A stretch of 64,000 bases of DNA from Thermoflavifilum sp. (GCA_023511875.1 JAIMAQ010000008.1:50466-114465); one strand, 5' to 3'. Positions 43,671-53,409 are shown, numbered from the stretch's first letter. The notes: generated by a model not told the origin, from the letters alone. Made by a program: numbers and translations.

Positions 43671-44258
43671 TCAAAGTGTTTGACGTAGCCATTGGGCTTC
43701 AAGTATAGCCTTCTGCTCGGCAAAACGGTTGGGCTGTGCATATGCTCCTGCCAACCAACGTTGACGAAAAGCCTCATACAAGGTAACTGCACAAGCCACC
43801 GAGATATTTAATGATTTCACCATACCCACTTGTGGAATCAAGAAATTGCCATCGGCTAGTGCACATACATCTTGGCTTACTCCTTCTGCTTCATTACCAA
43901 AAACCAAAGCTATTGATTGCGTCAAATCCATATCGTACAAAGATACCGCATCGGAAGCTAAATGCGTGGTATAAATCTTGTGATATTTTTCTCGTAAAAC
44001 CGAAAAGCACAACGATAAATCAGTAAAGTTATGTATCGTTAGCCATTGCGCTGCACTGGCCGAGCTTTTTGCTCCCCATTTACGATGAGGAGGAATTCGT
44101 GTGTTGAGCACATATATTTCCTGTATGCCCACTGCATCACAACTACGCATAACTGCCGAAATATTGTGTGGATCAAAAACATTTTCCAACACCACAGTGA
44201 GATCAAATTGCCTTTTACTAATCACCGATCGAATGCGTTGTATGCGTTTGGGAGTCAT
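43671..44258 (-). CDS. trmH: TrmH-family tRNA/rRNA 2'-O-methyltransferase
   Basis: A 195 aa SPOUT methyltransferase. Motif 1 is LENVFDPHNISAVMRSCDAVGI, motif 2 is ALVFGNEAEGVS, and motif 3 is IPQVGMVKSLNISVACAVTLYE, all forming the trefoil knot and SAM site. The short form with a basic N-terminus (MTPKRIQRIRSVISKRQFDLTVV) matches TrmH, which methylates G18 of tRNAs; the exact target is inferred. The ATG follows the stop of the upstream lipoprotein gene with no gap. Confidence 0.88.
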   Translation of the reverse strand: MTPKRIQRIRSVISKRQFDLTVVLENVFDPHNISAVMRSCDAVGIQEIYVLNTRIPPHRKWGAKSSASAAQWLTIHNFTDLSLCFSVLREKYHKIYTTHLASDAVSLYDMDLTQSIALVFGNEAEGVSQDVCALADGNFLIPQVGMVKSLNISVACAVTLYEAFRQRWLAGAYAQPNRFAEQKAILEAQWLRQTL

Positions 44259-45209
44259 TTATTGGGCTTTTGTTGAATGGGCATGCATTTTTTTTCGAAA
44301 ATATGTACCATTAAAAAAACACTGAATACCACGATAAGCACCACAGCCACCCACTTCTTCAATACGTAGTTGATGAGCAGAAAAATGAAAATCAATAGCA
44401 CAGGGGCCTTGATCATCTTTAAATGTTCCTGTTGAACGATTCATAAAATGCCCTATGCCTTGTAACTCTCCACCACACTGTGTTTTAGGATCATAAAAAT
44501 GAATAAAGAATCGAAATGTTTGTTTATTCTCTCCATCGCGAATCGATACAATACTTAGATCTCCTTTTACATAATCTCCCGAAAAAGGATGGCGAGCAGG
44601 CAAAGTATCAATGGGGTTATAAACCTCTTCGAGTGGAAGTGCCCCATTAGCATTAGTAAGCACAAGAAGAAAATTTCCTTCTGGATTCAATGCATAAACC
44701 CGCTCTCGCAAAATGCTTCGCTGATCGGAAGTGTGAATATGTTGATCCAGTGTAATAATCCCTCGCTTATCAATTTTAGCATCATAGCGATCGGCTTGCC
44801 AATCAGGGCCAATATAAGTTAAACGAAGGGCTTGATGAAAATGATGCTTTCGATCAAAATAACACAAAAAAGCTACTGCCTTTTGGCCTTGTTGCACCCG
44901 AATAATGAGAAAATGACCATTTTGATACGCTATAGCCGCTATTGGAAATACTTTTACTTGCCCATGTGAATAACTACTTCTCCAAATACTGTCGGGGAAA
45001 AATTGAGATACTACTTCCGGCAAAAAAGCAACAGAATCGGGAATCGACATGTTTAGGCTATCGGGATTGATTTGATAGGGCAATGCACGATTAGGGAACA
45101 AAGCCAATAACTCTTCAAAATTAGTTGCCAGTCGCTTAGGCCCCGAAGATTGTTGAGTGGAATGGCAACCCCAAAACATCAGGATTAACAATAGGGAAGA
45201 TATGCGCAT
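44259..45209 (-). CDS. Lipoprotein of unknown function
   Basis: A 316 aa protein with a lipoprotein signal (MRISSLLLILMFWGC). The rest is beta-rich with no transmembrane helix. Near the C-terminus is a segment CGGELQGIGHFMNRSTGTFKDD followed by CAIDFHFSAHQL and VGGCGAYRGIQCFFNGTYFR, holding several cysteines that may form disulfides. A central region (FSGDYVKGDLSIVSIRDGENKQTFRFFIHFYD) looks like a lipocalin-style strand series. I do not recognise the family. It is joined to trmH without a gap, so they are probably co-transcribed. An upstream ATG at 45221 adds four residues. Confidence 0.65.
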   Translation of the reverse strand: MRISSLLLILMFWGCHSTQQSSGPKRLATNFEELLALFPNRALPYQINPDSLNMSIPDSVAFLPEVVSQFFPDSIWRSSYSHGQVKVFPIAAIAYQNGHFLIIRVQQGQKAVAFLCYFDRKHHFHQALRLTYIGPDWQADRYDAKIDKRGIITLDQHIHTSDQRSILRERVYALNPEGNFLLVLTNANGALPLEEVYNPIDTLPARHPFSGDYVKGDLSIVSIRDGENKQTFRFFIHFYDPKTQCGGELQGIGHFMNRSTGTFKDDQGPCAIDFHFSAHQLRIEEVGGCGAYRGIQCFFNGTYFRKKMHAHSTKAQ

Positions 45210-45303
45210 ACCGTATATCATTAATCATCATGAGTGAATTCACCTAATGCAAATATGAAAAAATTTGCCTGACCCAAGTGTATATATCAATAATCAATCT
45301 CAT

Positions 45304-45567
45304 TTACCAATACCAAAGTGGATTTCGCCGAGCACAGGCAATGTATCTTTTCATATTTAGCCAAAAGGCTAGAATCATGTAAATAATCAATGGAGAACCC
45401 ACAGTGAGAAAGGAAATATAAATAAACCACAACCGAATGTGTGAGCTAGCAATGCCCAAACGCTCACCTATGGCTGAGCACACACCAAATGCCTGCCATT
45501 CTAAAAAATTTCTCACACGTTGTACAATATCCCATTTGTGACTATGGTATGGAAACCGGGCATCCAT
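45304..45567 (-). CDS. PspC domain membrane protein
   Basis: An 87 aa protein. After a short hydrophilic start the PspC signature appears: FLEWQAFGVCSAIGERLGIASSHIRLWFIYISFLTVGSP, then a hydrophobic helix LIIYMILAFWLNM. PspC proteins help sense envelope stress in the phage-shock response of proteobacteria; small Bacteroidota members are often stand-alone and may act differently. Start could also be at 45585 (MFIQFV). Confidence 0.8.
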   Translation of the reverse strand: MDARFPYHSHKWDIVQRVRNFLEWQAFGVCSAIGERLGIASSHIRLWFIYISFLTVGSPLIIYMILAFWLNMKRYIACARRNPLWYW

Positions 45568-45712
45568 AACAAATTGTATGAACAATGCTCAAAATTACAT
45601 ATTTTTAAAAATTATAATCCCACATTCAATGCATGCTTCACTGCATGATCCGACATTAAGAAAACTTTCACAATCCTATTTTCGCAAAGTAGGAAGGAAT
45701 GGTATTTTTGTA

Positions 45713-45720
45713 CATTCAAT
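45713..45720 (+). promoter_or_regulatory. Putative -7 element of the lepB promoter
   Basis: TATTTTTG, a full match, ending nine bases before the lepB ATG. If used, transcription would start two to five bases before the start codon, giving an almost leaderless mRNA. No clear -33 TTG at usual spacing. Confidence 0.35.
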
Positions 45721-45729
45721 ATATTTTCA

Positions 45730-46926
45730 ATGAAAACAGGATCTGTTGAGCAACGCCCATCAACTAAAAAAAAATCTCCCAAGAAAAAATCGGCTCTACG
45801 TGAATGGGTAGAAGCCTTGATCTTTGCCGTGATTGCGGCTACTATTATCCGTACTTTTTTCTTTGAAGCATATACGATTCCTACTCCATCTATGGAGAAA
45901 ACCTTACTGGTAAACGATTTTCTATTCGTCAACAAGTTGAGCTACGGCCCACGCTTACCCATGACGCCATTGGCTATTCCTTTTACCCTGAATACAATAC
46001 CCATTTTGCATGTCAAGAGTTATTCCGACTGGCCACATTTTGGTTATCATCGCTTGCCAGGCTTCACCCATGTGAAACGCAATGATGTGGTGGTGTTTAA
46101 TTATCCAGAAGGCGATACTGTGGTTTTGCAAACGCAAGAAACCGATAGCTATTATCGACTGGTGAGGCATTATGGACGAGAAAATGTTTTGCACAACGCA
46201 CACTACACTATTGTAACCCGCCCAGTAGACCGTATGGAAAATTATATCAAGCGATGTGTAGCCATAGCCGGCGATACCTTGCAATTGATTCGAGGAAATG
46301 TATATGTAAATGGTCAACGGCAACCCGACCCCCCAGAAATGGAAAAATTTTATCGGGTGGTTACCAACACTACTCCATTCAACACCGATCGGCTCAATGA
46401 GCTGGGCATTGGCATGCCACTCGATATTCAACAAGCAGGCGATCGATTGATTTATTATTTTGACCTTACTCGATCAGAAGCCCAAGCATTACAAGCATTT
46501 TCTAACGTTATTTCTATTGCTCCACAAATCGATACTACCGTAGATCCAGACGCATTTCCATTTGATACCACATATTTTAAATGGTCGAGAGACAACTATG
46601 GGCCTATTTATATTCCCAAAAAAGGAGCCACAGTGCGGCTTACCATGGATAATTTACCCTTGTATGAACGCTTGATTACCACTTATGAGCATCATCAACT
46701 GGCTGTGAAAAATGGAAAAATTTATATCGATGGCAAGCCTACTGATCACTACACTTTTCAGATGAATTATTATTGGATGATGGGCGATAATCGCGATAAT
46801 TCACTCGATTCGCGCTATTGGGGTTTTGTGCCAGAAGACCATATTGTAGGTAAGGCTTGGTTTATTTGGTTTAGCTACGATTCACATGGTATTCGCTGGA
46901 GGCGGTTGTTTAAAGGAATTCATTAA
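45730..46926 (+). CDS. lepB: Signal peptidase I
   Basis: A 398 aa inner-membrane protease that removes signal peptides from exported proteins. After a Lys-rich start, one transmembrane helix (about 29-45) leads to box B with nucleophile Ser54 (TPSMEKTLL). The general base is Lys116 (KRNDVVVF), and box E is MMGDNRDNSLDSRYWGFV. Between the catalytic lysine and box E there is an insertion of more than 150 residues, including VAIAGDTLQLIRGNVYVNG. Such long forms are usual in Bacteroidota. cdd follows 14 bases later. Confidence 0.95.
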   Translation: MKTGSVEQRPSTKKKSPKKKSALREWVEALIFAVIAATIIRTFFFEAYTIPTPSMEKTLLVNDFLFVNKLSYGPRLPMTPLAIPFTLNTIPILHVKSYSDWPHFGYHRLPGFTHVKRNDVVVFNYPEGDTVVLQTQETDSYYRLVRHYGRENVLHNAHYTIVTRPVDRMENYIKRCVAIAGDTLQLIRGNVYVNGQRQPDPPEMEKFYRVVTNTTPFNTDRLNELGIGMPLDIQQAGDRLIYYFDLTRSEAQALQAFSNVISIAPQIDTTVDPDAFPFDTTYFKWSRDNYGPIYIPKKGATVRLTMDNLPLYERLITTYEHHQLAVKNGKIYIDGKPTDHYTFQMNYYWMMGDNRDNSLDSRYWGFVPEDHIVGKAWFIWFSYDSHGIRWRRLFKGIH

Positions 46927-46940
46927 AATAAAACCATCTT

Positions 46941-47450
46941 ATGCCTGAATTTACCTTGGCATATGAACGCTACACCAATGATGACGCACTAACACCGGCC
47001 GATCGCCACCTGCTGCAAAAAGCTCGAGAAACTACCCGTAAAGCCTATGCACCTTATTCATTTTTCCAAGTAGGAGCGGCCATTTTATTACAAAATGGGC
47101 AGGTGATCTGCGGCGCCAATCAAGAAAATGCTTCCTTTCCCGCTGGTATTTGTGCCGAACGTGTAGCACTATCTGCCGCATCGGCCCTGTATCCTGGAAT
47201 AATCATTCAGGCCCTTGCCGTGAGTTATCTACCTGTATCAAAAGAAACGGGGATGCCCCTAAGCGAAAAAGCCAATCATCCCATTTCTCCATGCGGTATT
47301 TGTCGGCAAAGCTTATTGGAATATGAGCAACGACAAGATCATCCTATTCGCATTATTTTGGGAGGCATGCGGGGTGAAATCATTGTTATCCCCACTGCAA
47401 CATCCTTATTGCCTTTTTCTTTTAGTGCTAAAGATCTAGCAGCAGAATAA
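46941..47450 (+). CDS. cdd: Cytidine deaminase
   Basis: A 169 aa zinc enzyme that converts cytidine or deoxycytidine to the uridine form for pyrimidine salvage. The substrate segment is YAPYSFFQVGAAIL and CGANQENASFP. Zinc ligands are in GICAERVAL (Cys, with catalytic Glu) and SPCGICRQ (two Cys). It is likely a tetramer. It is co-directional with lepB and close behind it. Confidence 0.94.
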   Translation: MPEFTLAYERYTNDDALTPADRHLLQKARETTRKAYAPYSFFQVGAAILLQNGQVICGANQENASFPAGICAERVALSAASALYPGIIIQALAVSYLPVSKETGMPLSEKANHPISPCGICRQSLLEYEQRQDHPIRIILGGMRGEIIVIPTATSLLPFSFSAKDLAAE

Positions 47451-47459
47451 TAACCCGCA

Positions 47460-49940
47460 TTAGAACGGATAACCCACTGCAAAGCTAAATACTAGATTTT
47501 TCCCTAACCATTTAAGATTAAAAGGCCGAAAGCCATTGGGAAACCAGCCATCATGCGCCGATACCGATGGATCTTTCAACGGTGTAGCCATATCTAAACG
47601 AAGCAAAAAATAATTGAAATCGAGCCTTAAACCAAACCCCGATCCTACGGCAATTTGCTGATAAAGCTTATTGAGCCGAAATACAGCGCCAGGCTTATTC
47701 GGATCAGATCGTAGATTCCAAATATTACCCACATCGGTAAACAATGCACCTTTCAAGAAGCTTACCCCGCCAAACAATTGCAAGATATCAAACCGATATT
47801 CTAGATTGCCTTCTATCTTCATCTCACCTGTTTGATCTACAAACACCAGGTTAGACGATGCCTGGTATTTATACGAACCCGGCCCTAACGTGCGCAAATG
47901 CCATGCCCGCATGCTGTTGGGACCGCCAGCAAAAAACTGCTTAATGTAAGGCACTGCCTGCGACCCACCATAAGGAACAGCCACACCGCCCATGATTCTA
48001 CTCACCAACGTAGCATGTGACCAGTTGTAAAAATGTTTATACTCCGCTGTGAGTTTCACATATTGGGAATACCGAAGCGTAGTGAGCCGAGTAAAATCGG
48101 TTTGATTTCTGCTCAACAATTTTAACATGCCATCGATTCCTTCCAGCAATAAGCCCGATTCGTCGAGATCAATACGAAAATAATTGAACTGTCGTTGATT
48201 GGCCGATAGCTGATTGTTGTATATAAAAGAAATATTTTCTCCTTCTAAAAAAACAGATTGAAAACTATTGCGCAAAAACTGATTGGAGTCGAGCTCTTGC
48301 TGAAAAGCCGGGCTAAAATTTGAATACTTGTTATAAGCCAACACAAAAGGCTTTACTATCCACGATTTGGTCTGGGTTTCATTCCACGTATATCCGAAAG
48401 AAGCATAATAATTTTGAAATTTATAAAAGTCAATTCTGTTCATATAATCAAAACCCGTATTCAAGTTGGTCTTCGCATTGGCAAACCTGCTCAATCTTCG
48501 CAAGTCAAAAGGTACAATAAAACGTGGAAAGTTGAGATTTATCTGTCCGCTCATTTCCTGCGCATAAATATTTAATGCCGAGTCGAGTTCTACACCCCCC
48601 TTTAGCGAAACCGTGAGAATATTGGCTGCACGATGTATATTCCGATTCATATAACTTAGCCCAATAGAAGAACCCAGCTCATAATCAGATCCAGTAGTAC
48701 CCTCTAGCGATATACCTACTTCCTGTCGTTTTTCTGGAATCAGATATATATTGGCATCGAGCCATCCCGTATCATTTACTTGCAATTCATGAAACTGTAC
48801 ATTCACAAACTTCCATTGGTTGAGGCTATTCAGCTGCCTTACGGTTTGCTCATATGCTGTTCGAGAATACAAATCGCCTGGCCTAAAATACAATGCCCGC
48901 ATGAACACGCGAGGACGAAATAGATTTCTGCGGGTGAAGATGGTAAAATATCGTTCAGGTATTTTGTAAAACTGATTGGTATCAATGGAGTTAATATTTA
49001 GCGGTAAATCGGGAAAAACATTGATTTTTCGAATGTAATATTGGTGGAAATCACTGGAATCCTCTGGCTGGTTAATGACTACTTCAATGTTGAGTGTGGG
49101 CTTTTCTCGGCTTCGGCTAGCTGAAAAAACATTGAAGATGCTCTCAAATGGATTGGTGGTTGTTTTTAACAATGATGTGTTAATCGTATCTACAACAAAT
49201 AAAATATCATCTGTACTAAAATGATAATATCCATGATCATTGAGCAGCCGAGCAATGCGCTCGCGTTCATTGATCAGTAAATCCGTTTTATAAGGAATCC
49301 CCTTATGCAACAACGACAAGGAGGTGTCGGCCAGCACAATCTTACGAATAGCCGTGTCGGAAATTCGATAACTGATTTGGTTGATGAGAAAATTTTTGCC
49401 CGTGTTCACCAAATAAGTCACTCGTGCTTTTTGCTTACGAATATGCACTTGATCATTCACTGTAGCTCGAAAATAGCCTTGATTGATCAAGTAGTCTAAC
49501 ATATTTTCTACCGTTTTGTGGGTTTGGTTAGAATCATAAATCACAGGAGGCTTTAGCCAATTCTTATTGATCAGCCAGCTCAACAAGCGATTTCCTTTTC
49601 CAGTAGTATCAACATGATTGTACAGCCATAGTCCAATACGGGCAATGCGCAGGGTTTTGTAATTCGGCGCTTGTAACAAAATAGAAGACGAGCTTAAATC
49701 ATTGCGAATATTTTCTCGCTCATTCTTGGTAAGGTTTTCTCCTTTTAATCGAATTTCATTGCTGATGAGCAAAGCCTGATTTTGTGCCAAATACTTGGTG
49801 TTGGAGCAAGAGGCAACCATTAGTGCCCAACAAATAAGCAAGAGCGAGAAACCTTGTTGTCGAAGTTTTTGTATGCTAAAACGCTTGTACACATGAATGT
49901 GATATATACTTGTAAATGAGAAACAACTTCTATTCTGCAT
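47460..49940 (-). CDS. tamL: TamL-type BamA/TamA family outer-membrane lipoprotein
   Basis: About 826 aa. A signal segment (FSLLLICWALMVASC) ends in a lipobox cysteine followed by SNTKYLAQNQALL, the typical start of TamL, the lipidated TamA relative of Bacteroidota. POTRA-like domains cover about 40-420, and a 16-strand barrel the remainder, with the conserved RAWHLRTLGPG turn (lock motif equivalent) and a terminal aromatic FSFAVGYPF. It would insert outer-membrane proteins together with a TamB partner, not in this window. The start is uncertain: 49979, 49940 or a GTG nearer the signal helix are all possible. Confidence 0.87.
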   Translation of the reverse strand: MQNRSCFSFTSIYHIHVYKRFSIQKLRQQGFSLLLICWALMVASCSNTKYLAQNQALLISNEIRLKGENLTKNERENIRNDLSSSSILLQAPNYKTLRIARIGLWLYNHVDTTGKGNRLLSWLINKNWLKPPVIYDSNQTHKTVENMLDYLINQGYFRATVNDQVHIRKQKARVTYLVNTGKNFLINQISYRISDTAIRKIVLADTSLSLLHKGIPYKTDLLINERERIARLLNDHGYYHFSTDDILFVVDTINTSLLKTTTNPFESIFNVFSASRSREKPTLNIEVVINQPEDSSDFHQYYIRKINVFPDLPLNINSIDTNQFYKIPERYFTIFTRRNLFRPRVFMRALYFRPGDLYSRTAYEQTVRQLNSLNQWKFVNVQFHELQVNDTGWLDANIYLIPEKRQEVGISLEGTTGSDYELGSSIGLSYMNRNIHRAANILTVSLKGGVELDSALNIYAQEMSGQINLNFPRFIVPFDLRRLSRFANAKTNLNTGFDYMNRIDFYKFQNYYASFGYTWNETQTKSWIVKPFVLAYNKYSNFSPAFQQELDSNQFLRNSFQSVFLEGENISFIYNNQLSANQRQFNYFRIDLDESGLLLEGIDGMLKLLSRNQTDFTRLTTLRYSQYVKLTAEYKHFYNWSHATLVSRIMGGVAVPYGGSQAVPYIKQFFAGGPNSMRAWHLRTLGPGSYKYQASSNLVFVDQTGEMKIEGNLEYRFDILQLFGGVSFLKGALFTDVGNIWNLRSDPNKPGAVFRLNKLYQQIAVGSGFGLRLDFNYFLLRLDMATPLKDPSVSAHDGWFPNGFRPFNLKWLGKNLVFSFAVGYPF

Positions 49941-49991
49941 ATGAGATGCAGAGAAGTAGTTAATTTTACCTGAATTCAAATCCTATACCAC

Positions 49992-50771
49992 TTGGTTTCG
50001 AAGACGCAAATTAAACATATTCGTTTACTCCATTTGAAAAAGTACCGAAAAAAATGGGGTCAATTCATCGCAGAGGGCGATAAGGTAGTTTGTGAATGGA
50101 TTCAAGCAGGCACTTATACCATTGAACAATTGTTTGCTTTGCCTACATGGATCAGCAAACGAGCATCGCTGTTGCAAAAGCTTGATATACCCATAGAAGA
50201 AGTTAGCCCTCAACTATTGGCACAGATGAGTGCCTTACAAACGCCTCAAGAAGTGCTGGCTGTAATCAATATACCCGCTCCCGTTCATTTGCCGCCCCCA
50301 GAACAATGGCCTAACCCTCTCGTGCTAGCATTAGAATCCATTCGCGATCCTGGCAACTTAGGAACCATCATTCGTATTGCAGATTGGTTTGGCATTCCGT
50401 ATATCTGTTGCTCACCCGACTGTGCTGAGCCATATCAGCCAAAGGTAGTGCAGGCCAGCATGGGTAGCTTGGCAAGGGTACCCATCGTTAGCTCTCCGCT
50501 CATAGCATTGCTCGACCAATATCCTCATGTAGAAATCATTGCAGCTACGCTTCAAGGTAAGCCAGTACAACAGGTTGCTATGCCTTCTCAAGCCAGCTTG
50601 CTCGTTGTGGGCAATGAAGCCCATGGCCTTTCGCCCAATATACTTAGCCGTGCACATCAACAAATTACCATTCCCCGCATAGGCCACGCAGAGTCGTTAA
50701 ACGCAGCCATCGCTACGGGTATTCTCTGCGCTTTCTTCACCCTTCCTCGTAACACACTTATTGAAACCTGA
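49992..50771 (+). CDS. SpoU/TrmH-family RNA methyltransferase (RlmB-like)
   Basis: A 259 aa protein. The N-terminal substrate-binding domain (IKHIRLLHLKKYRKKWGQFIAEGDKVVCEW) is the L30e-like domain of rRNA 2'-O-methyltransferases. The SPOUT domain carries ALESIRDPGNLGTIIRIADWFG, LVVGNEAHGLS and ITIPRIGHAESLNAAIATGILCAF. It starts with TTG: an upstream in-frame stop at 49971 leaves only ATT or this TTG, and the family's N-terminal MxSKxQIK pattern begins exactly there. It probably methylates 23S rRNA; the exact nucleotide is unknown. Divergent from tamL. Confidence 0.88.
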   Translation: MVSKTQIKHIRLLHLKKYRKKWGQFIAEGDKVVCEWIQAGTYTIEQLFALPTWISKRASLLQKLDIPIEEVSPQLLAQMSALQTPQEVLAVINIPAPVHLPPPEQWPNPLVLALESIRDPGNLGTIIRIADWFGIPYICCSPDCAEPYQPKVVQASMGSLARVPIVSSPLIALLDQYPHVEIIAATLQGKPVQQVAMPSQASLLVVGNEAHGLSPNILSRAHQQITIPRIGHAESLNAAIATGILCAFFTLPRNTLIET

Positions 50772-52023
50772 GAGCTTGCACGGGATAAATGCGTCGTACT
50801 ATAAACGAAGGAATAAACAGCAACACCACCCCTACGAATAAGGTGCCCAGATCAACAGCCAGCACCTGCCATAGCCGAATCTCAATGGGCGCATAAGAAA
50901 TGTAGTAAATTTCTTCTGGCAAAGAAAAGAAATGGGTGTATTTCTCTAAAGATGCTAACCCCAATCCCAATAGATTGCCCAATAAGATACCTGTAAGCAG
51001 GATGAAGGCCGACTGTCTAACAAAAATCAATTGAATCTGTCCATTGCGCATACCAATCGCTTTTAAAATGCCCACCATATGCGTTCTTTCTAGAATTAAA
51101 ATCAAAATAGCCGTGGTCATATTAATCACGGCTACCAAAACCATAATCACCAAGATGATCCATTCGTTGGTGGTTTGTAATCGCAGCCAGTCGAATATAT
51201 TGGGATAGATCTGCCGAATAGTGATGCTAAACAATTTTTGAGGCAGCACCTGCTCATATAAATACTTATTAACCCTATCCATGAGCCGATAATCATGCAA
51301 AAAAATTTCATACCCCCCAATCTCATGCGGCTGCCATTGATTCATCTGGGCAATCAGCCGAAGATCGCCCACCACATACGTGTTATCGTATTCTTGCACT
51401 CCCGTACGATATATCCCCGATATGCTCAATACTCGCGGCCTTGGCGTTTGCCCATTTTCCGAAATAAAATACACCACCACCCGATCACCTACTCCCACAT
51501 TGAGCTCTCGAGCCATATGCGCCGAAATCAAGATTTCTTGAGCATATCCCGAGTCGGGAAACTGTGGTAAATGCCCAGCAATGAGATATTTTCGCAAATA
51601 ACGCCAATCATAATGAGCATTTACGCCTTTAAAAATCACCCCATCTAAATCTGCTGACGAACGAATAATCACCGATTGAGTAGCAAAAGCATTAACCACA
51701 TCCACTTCTGGCAAACTGCGCAACGTTTGTAACAGACTATCGTTTTGCAAAAATGGTGGCGGCGACGACAAGGATGCATAGTCGGGCTGATACAACTCCA
51801 CATGAATATGCCCCCAAAAACTAAAAATCTTCAGGCTTACCTCTCGTTGAAAACCATTCACTAGAGCAGTGGCTAAAATCATTACCGCCACGCTCAAAGT
51901 AGTAGCCGCAATAGCAATACGAATAATAAACCGAGAAAAGGTTTTTTCCCGATTAAACGCTATTCGCCTGGCTAAAAAATTGGTTACGGAAAACAACGAC
52001 GCCCAAGTGTTTTGTCTCTGCAA
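50758..52023 (-). CDS. FtsX/LolE-type ABC transporter permease
   Basis: A 421 aa inner-membrane protein with one N-terminal helix (about 30-55, FIIRIAIAATTLSVAVMILATAL), a large periplasmic domain (about 60-270), and three C-terminal helices in the FtsX domain (about 285-415), including ILILERTHMVGILKAIGMRNGQIQLIF. The architecture and start FLARRIAFNREKTFSRFIIRIA match LolC/LolE, which extract lipoproteins from the inner membrane for transport to the outer membrane. The ATPase (LolD) is not adjacent. Overlaps the convergent methyltransferase by 14 bases. Confidence 0.87.
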   Translation of the reverse strand: MQRQNTWASLFSVTNFLARRIAFNREKTFSRFIIRIAIAATTLSVAVMILATALVNGFQREVSLKIFSFWGHIHVELYQPDYASLSSPPPFLQNDSLLQTLRSLPEVDVVNAFATQSVIIRSSADLDGVIFKGVNAHYDWRYLRKYLIAGHLPQFPDSGYAQEILISAHMARELNVGVGDRVVVYFISENGQTPRPRVLSISGIYRTGVQEYDNTYVVGDLRLIAQMNQWQPHEIGGYEIFLHDYRLMDRVNKYLYEQVLPQKLFSITIRQIYPNIFDWLRLQTTNEWIILVIMVLVAVINMTTAILILILERTHMVGILKAIGMRNGQIQLIFVRQSAFILLTGILLGNLLGLGLASLEKYTHFFSLPEEIYYISYAPIEIRLWQVLAVDLGTLFVGVVLLFIPSFIVRRIYPVQALRFQ

Positions 52024-52092
52024 AATACATCAAATACCCTTATAGCCATCTGCATCAAAATGCTTACCTTGCTAAAATCCAAAATAAGCCAC

Positions 52093-53409
52093 ATGAAGAC
52101 ATGTCCAATACGAATAGCTTGGCTAACATTGGCTTATTCGATATACGCAACACAAATAAGCCCCGCCCAGCCGCACACCCAAGATACTACAATAATCAAC
52201 TGGATTACTCCCGATCATGTTTATCAACCTTATATCAAAACCGTGCAATTCTATCCTTCCGATGCACCACTCAATTACCCTATCATTGGTCTCAACAGCG
52301 GTCAAACGCTTACCCTTAGCTTCGACGACTTGCAAGGCGATGTAAAAGATTACACTTATACGATTGTACTTTGCAATGCCAACTGGTCGCCTGCTGCAGT
52401 GAACCCTTTCACTTTTATCAAGGGCTTCTCCGAAGATCGCATTCATCAATACCGCTTTTCCACTTTCCCCCAACAACGCTATACCCATTATACCCTTACC
52501 TTCCCCAACAACAATATGGCACCCAAACTTGCGGGTAACTATCTCCTTAAGGTTTATCTGAACAACGATACTTCACAACTCGTATTTACTCGGCGCTTCT
52601 TGGTGACCAGCAATCAAGTGCAGATTCAAGGAAAAATTGAACAACCGCTGAATCCTAAAATCTTTCACACTTACCAGAAGGTAAATTTTCATATAGATAC
52701 CCGCAACCTGAACCTGAGCGATCCATTTTCCCAAATCCATGTATGGATCTTACAAAACAATCGATGGGATAATGCCATTCACGATATTCGGCCTACATTC
52801 GTGCGAGGTAGCGTGTTGGAATACAATACCGAAAATGATTGTGAATTTCCAGCCATGAAAGAATGGCGTTGGATTGATCTGCGCAGCTTTCGGCTACAAA
52901 CAGAACGGGTGGCCCGTATCGACGAATCGCAACGAGCAATCACCGTGTATGCGAAACCCGATTATAGCCGAGCCGATCAGCACTACCAGCAACGTCGAGA
53001 TATTGACGGGCGATACACTATCGAAATGATGGAATCGGGTTACAACCCCAATACCGATGGCGACTATGCCACCGTGCATTTTACCTATATTACCCCTCAA
53101 CCTTTTCCCGATGCCCGCCTGTTTATTTTTGGAGAATTGACCAATTATGAATGTAACCCTTCCAACGAATTGCATTATAATCCTGCCGATAGTGCGTATG
53201 AAGGAACTCTTTATCTCAAACAAGGATATTATGATTATGTGTATGGACTGGTAAAGCCTGGCTCCTCGGTGCTCGATACCCGCCTTACAGAAGGTAATTG
53301 GTGGGAAACGGAAAATCAATACACTATCTTAGTATATTACCGCGCGCCAGGTAGTTTGGTCGATGAGCTGGTGGGGGTTACCCTACTCAATAGCCTCACC
53401 AATCGCTAA
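52093..53409 (+). CDS. Type IX secretion system plug protein (DUF5103)
   Basis: A 438 aa exported protein with a signal (MKTCPIRIAWLTLAYSIYA). The DUF5103 pattern is clear: YIKTVQFYPSDAPLNYPIIGLNSGQTLTLSFDDL, then CNANWSP and GFSEDRIHQYRFS, KLAGNYLLKVY, and later TLYLKQGYYDYVYGLV. Homologues bind the periplasmic face of the SprA translocon and plug its channel when no substrate is present. Its presence implies a functioning type IX system elsewhere in the genome. A longer frame from 52012 lies inside the FtsX gene and gives no signal peptide. Confidence 0.9.
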   Translation: MKTCPIRIAWLTLAYSIYATQISPAQPHTQDTTIINWITPDHVYQPYIKTVQFYPSDAPLNYPIIGLNSGQTLTLSFDDLQGDVKDYTYTIVLCNANWSPAAVNPFTFIKGFSEDRIHQYRFSTFPQQRYTHYTLTFPNNNMAPKLAGNYLLKVYLNNDTSQLVFTRRFLVTSNQVQIQGKIEQPLNPKIFHTYQKVNFHIDTRNLNLSDPFSQIHVWILQNNRWDNAIHDIRPTFVRGSVLEYNTENDCEFPAMKEWRWIDLRSFRLQTERVARIDESQRAITVYAKPDYSRADQHYQQRRDIDGRYTIEMMESGYNPNTDGDYATVHFTYITPQPFPDARLFIFGELTNYECNPSNELHYNPADSAYEGTLYLKQGYYDYVYGLVKPGSSVLDTRLTEGNWWETENQYTILVYYRAPGSLVDELVGVTLLNSLTNR

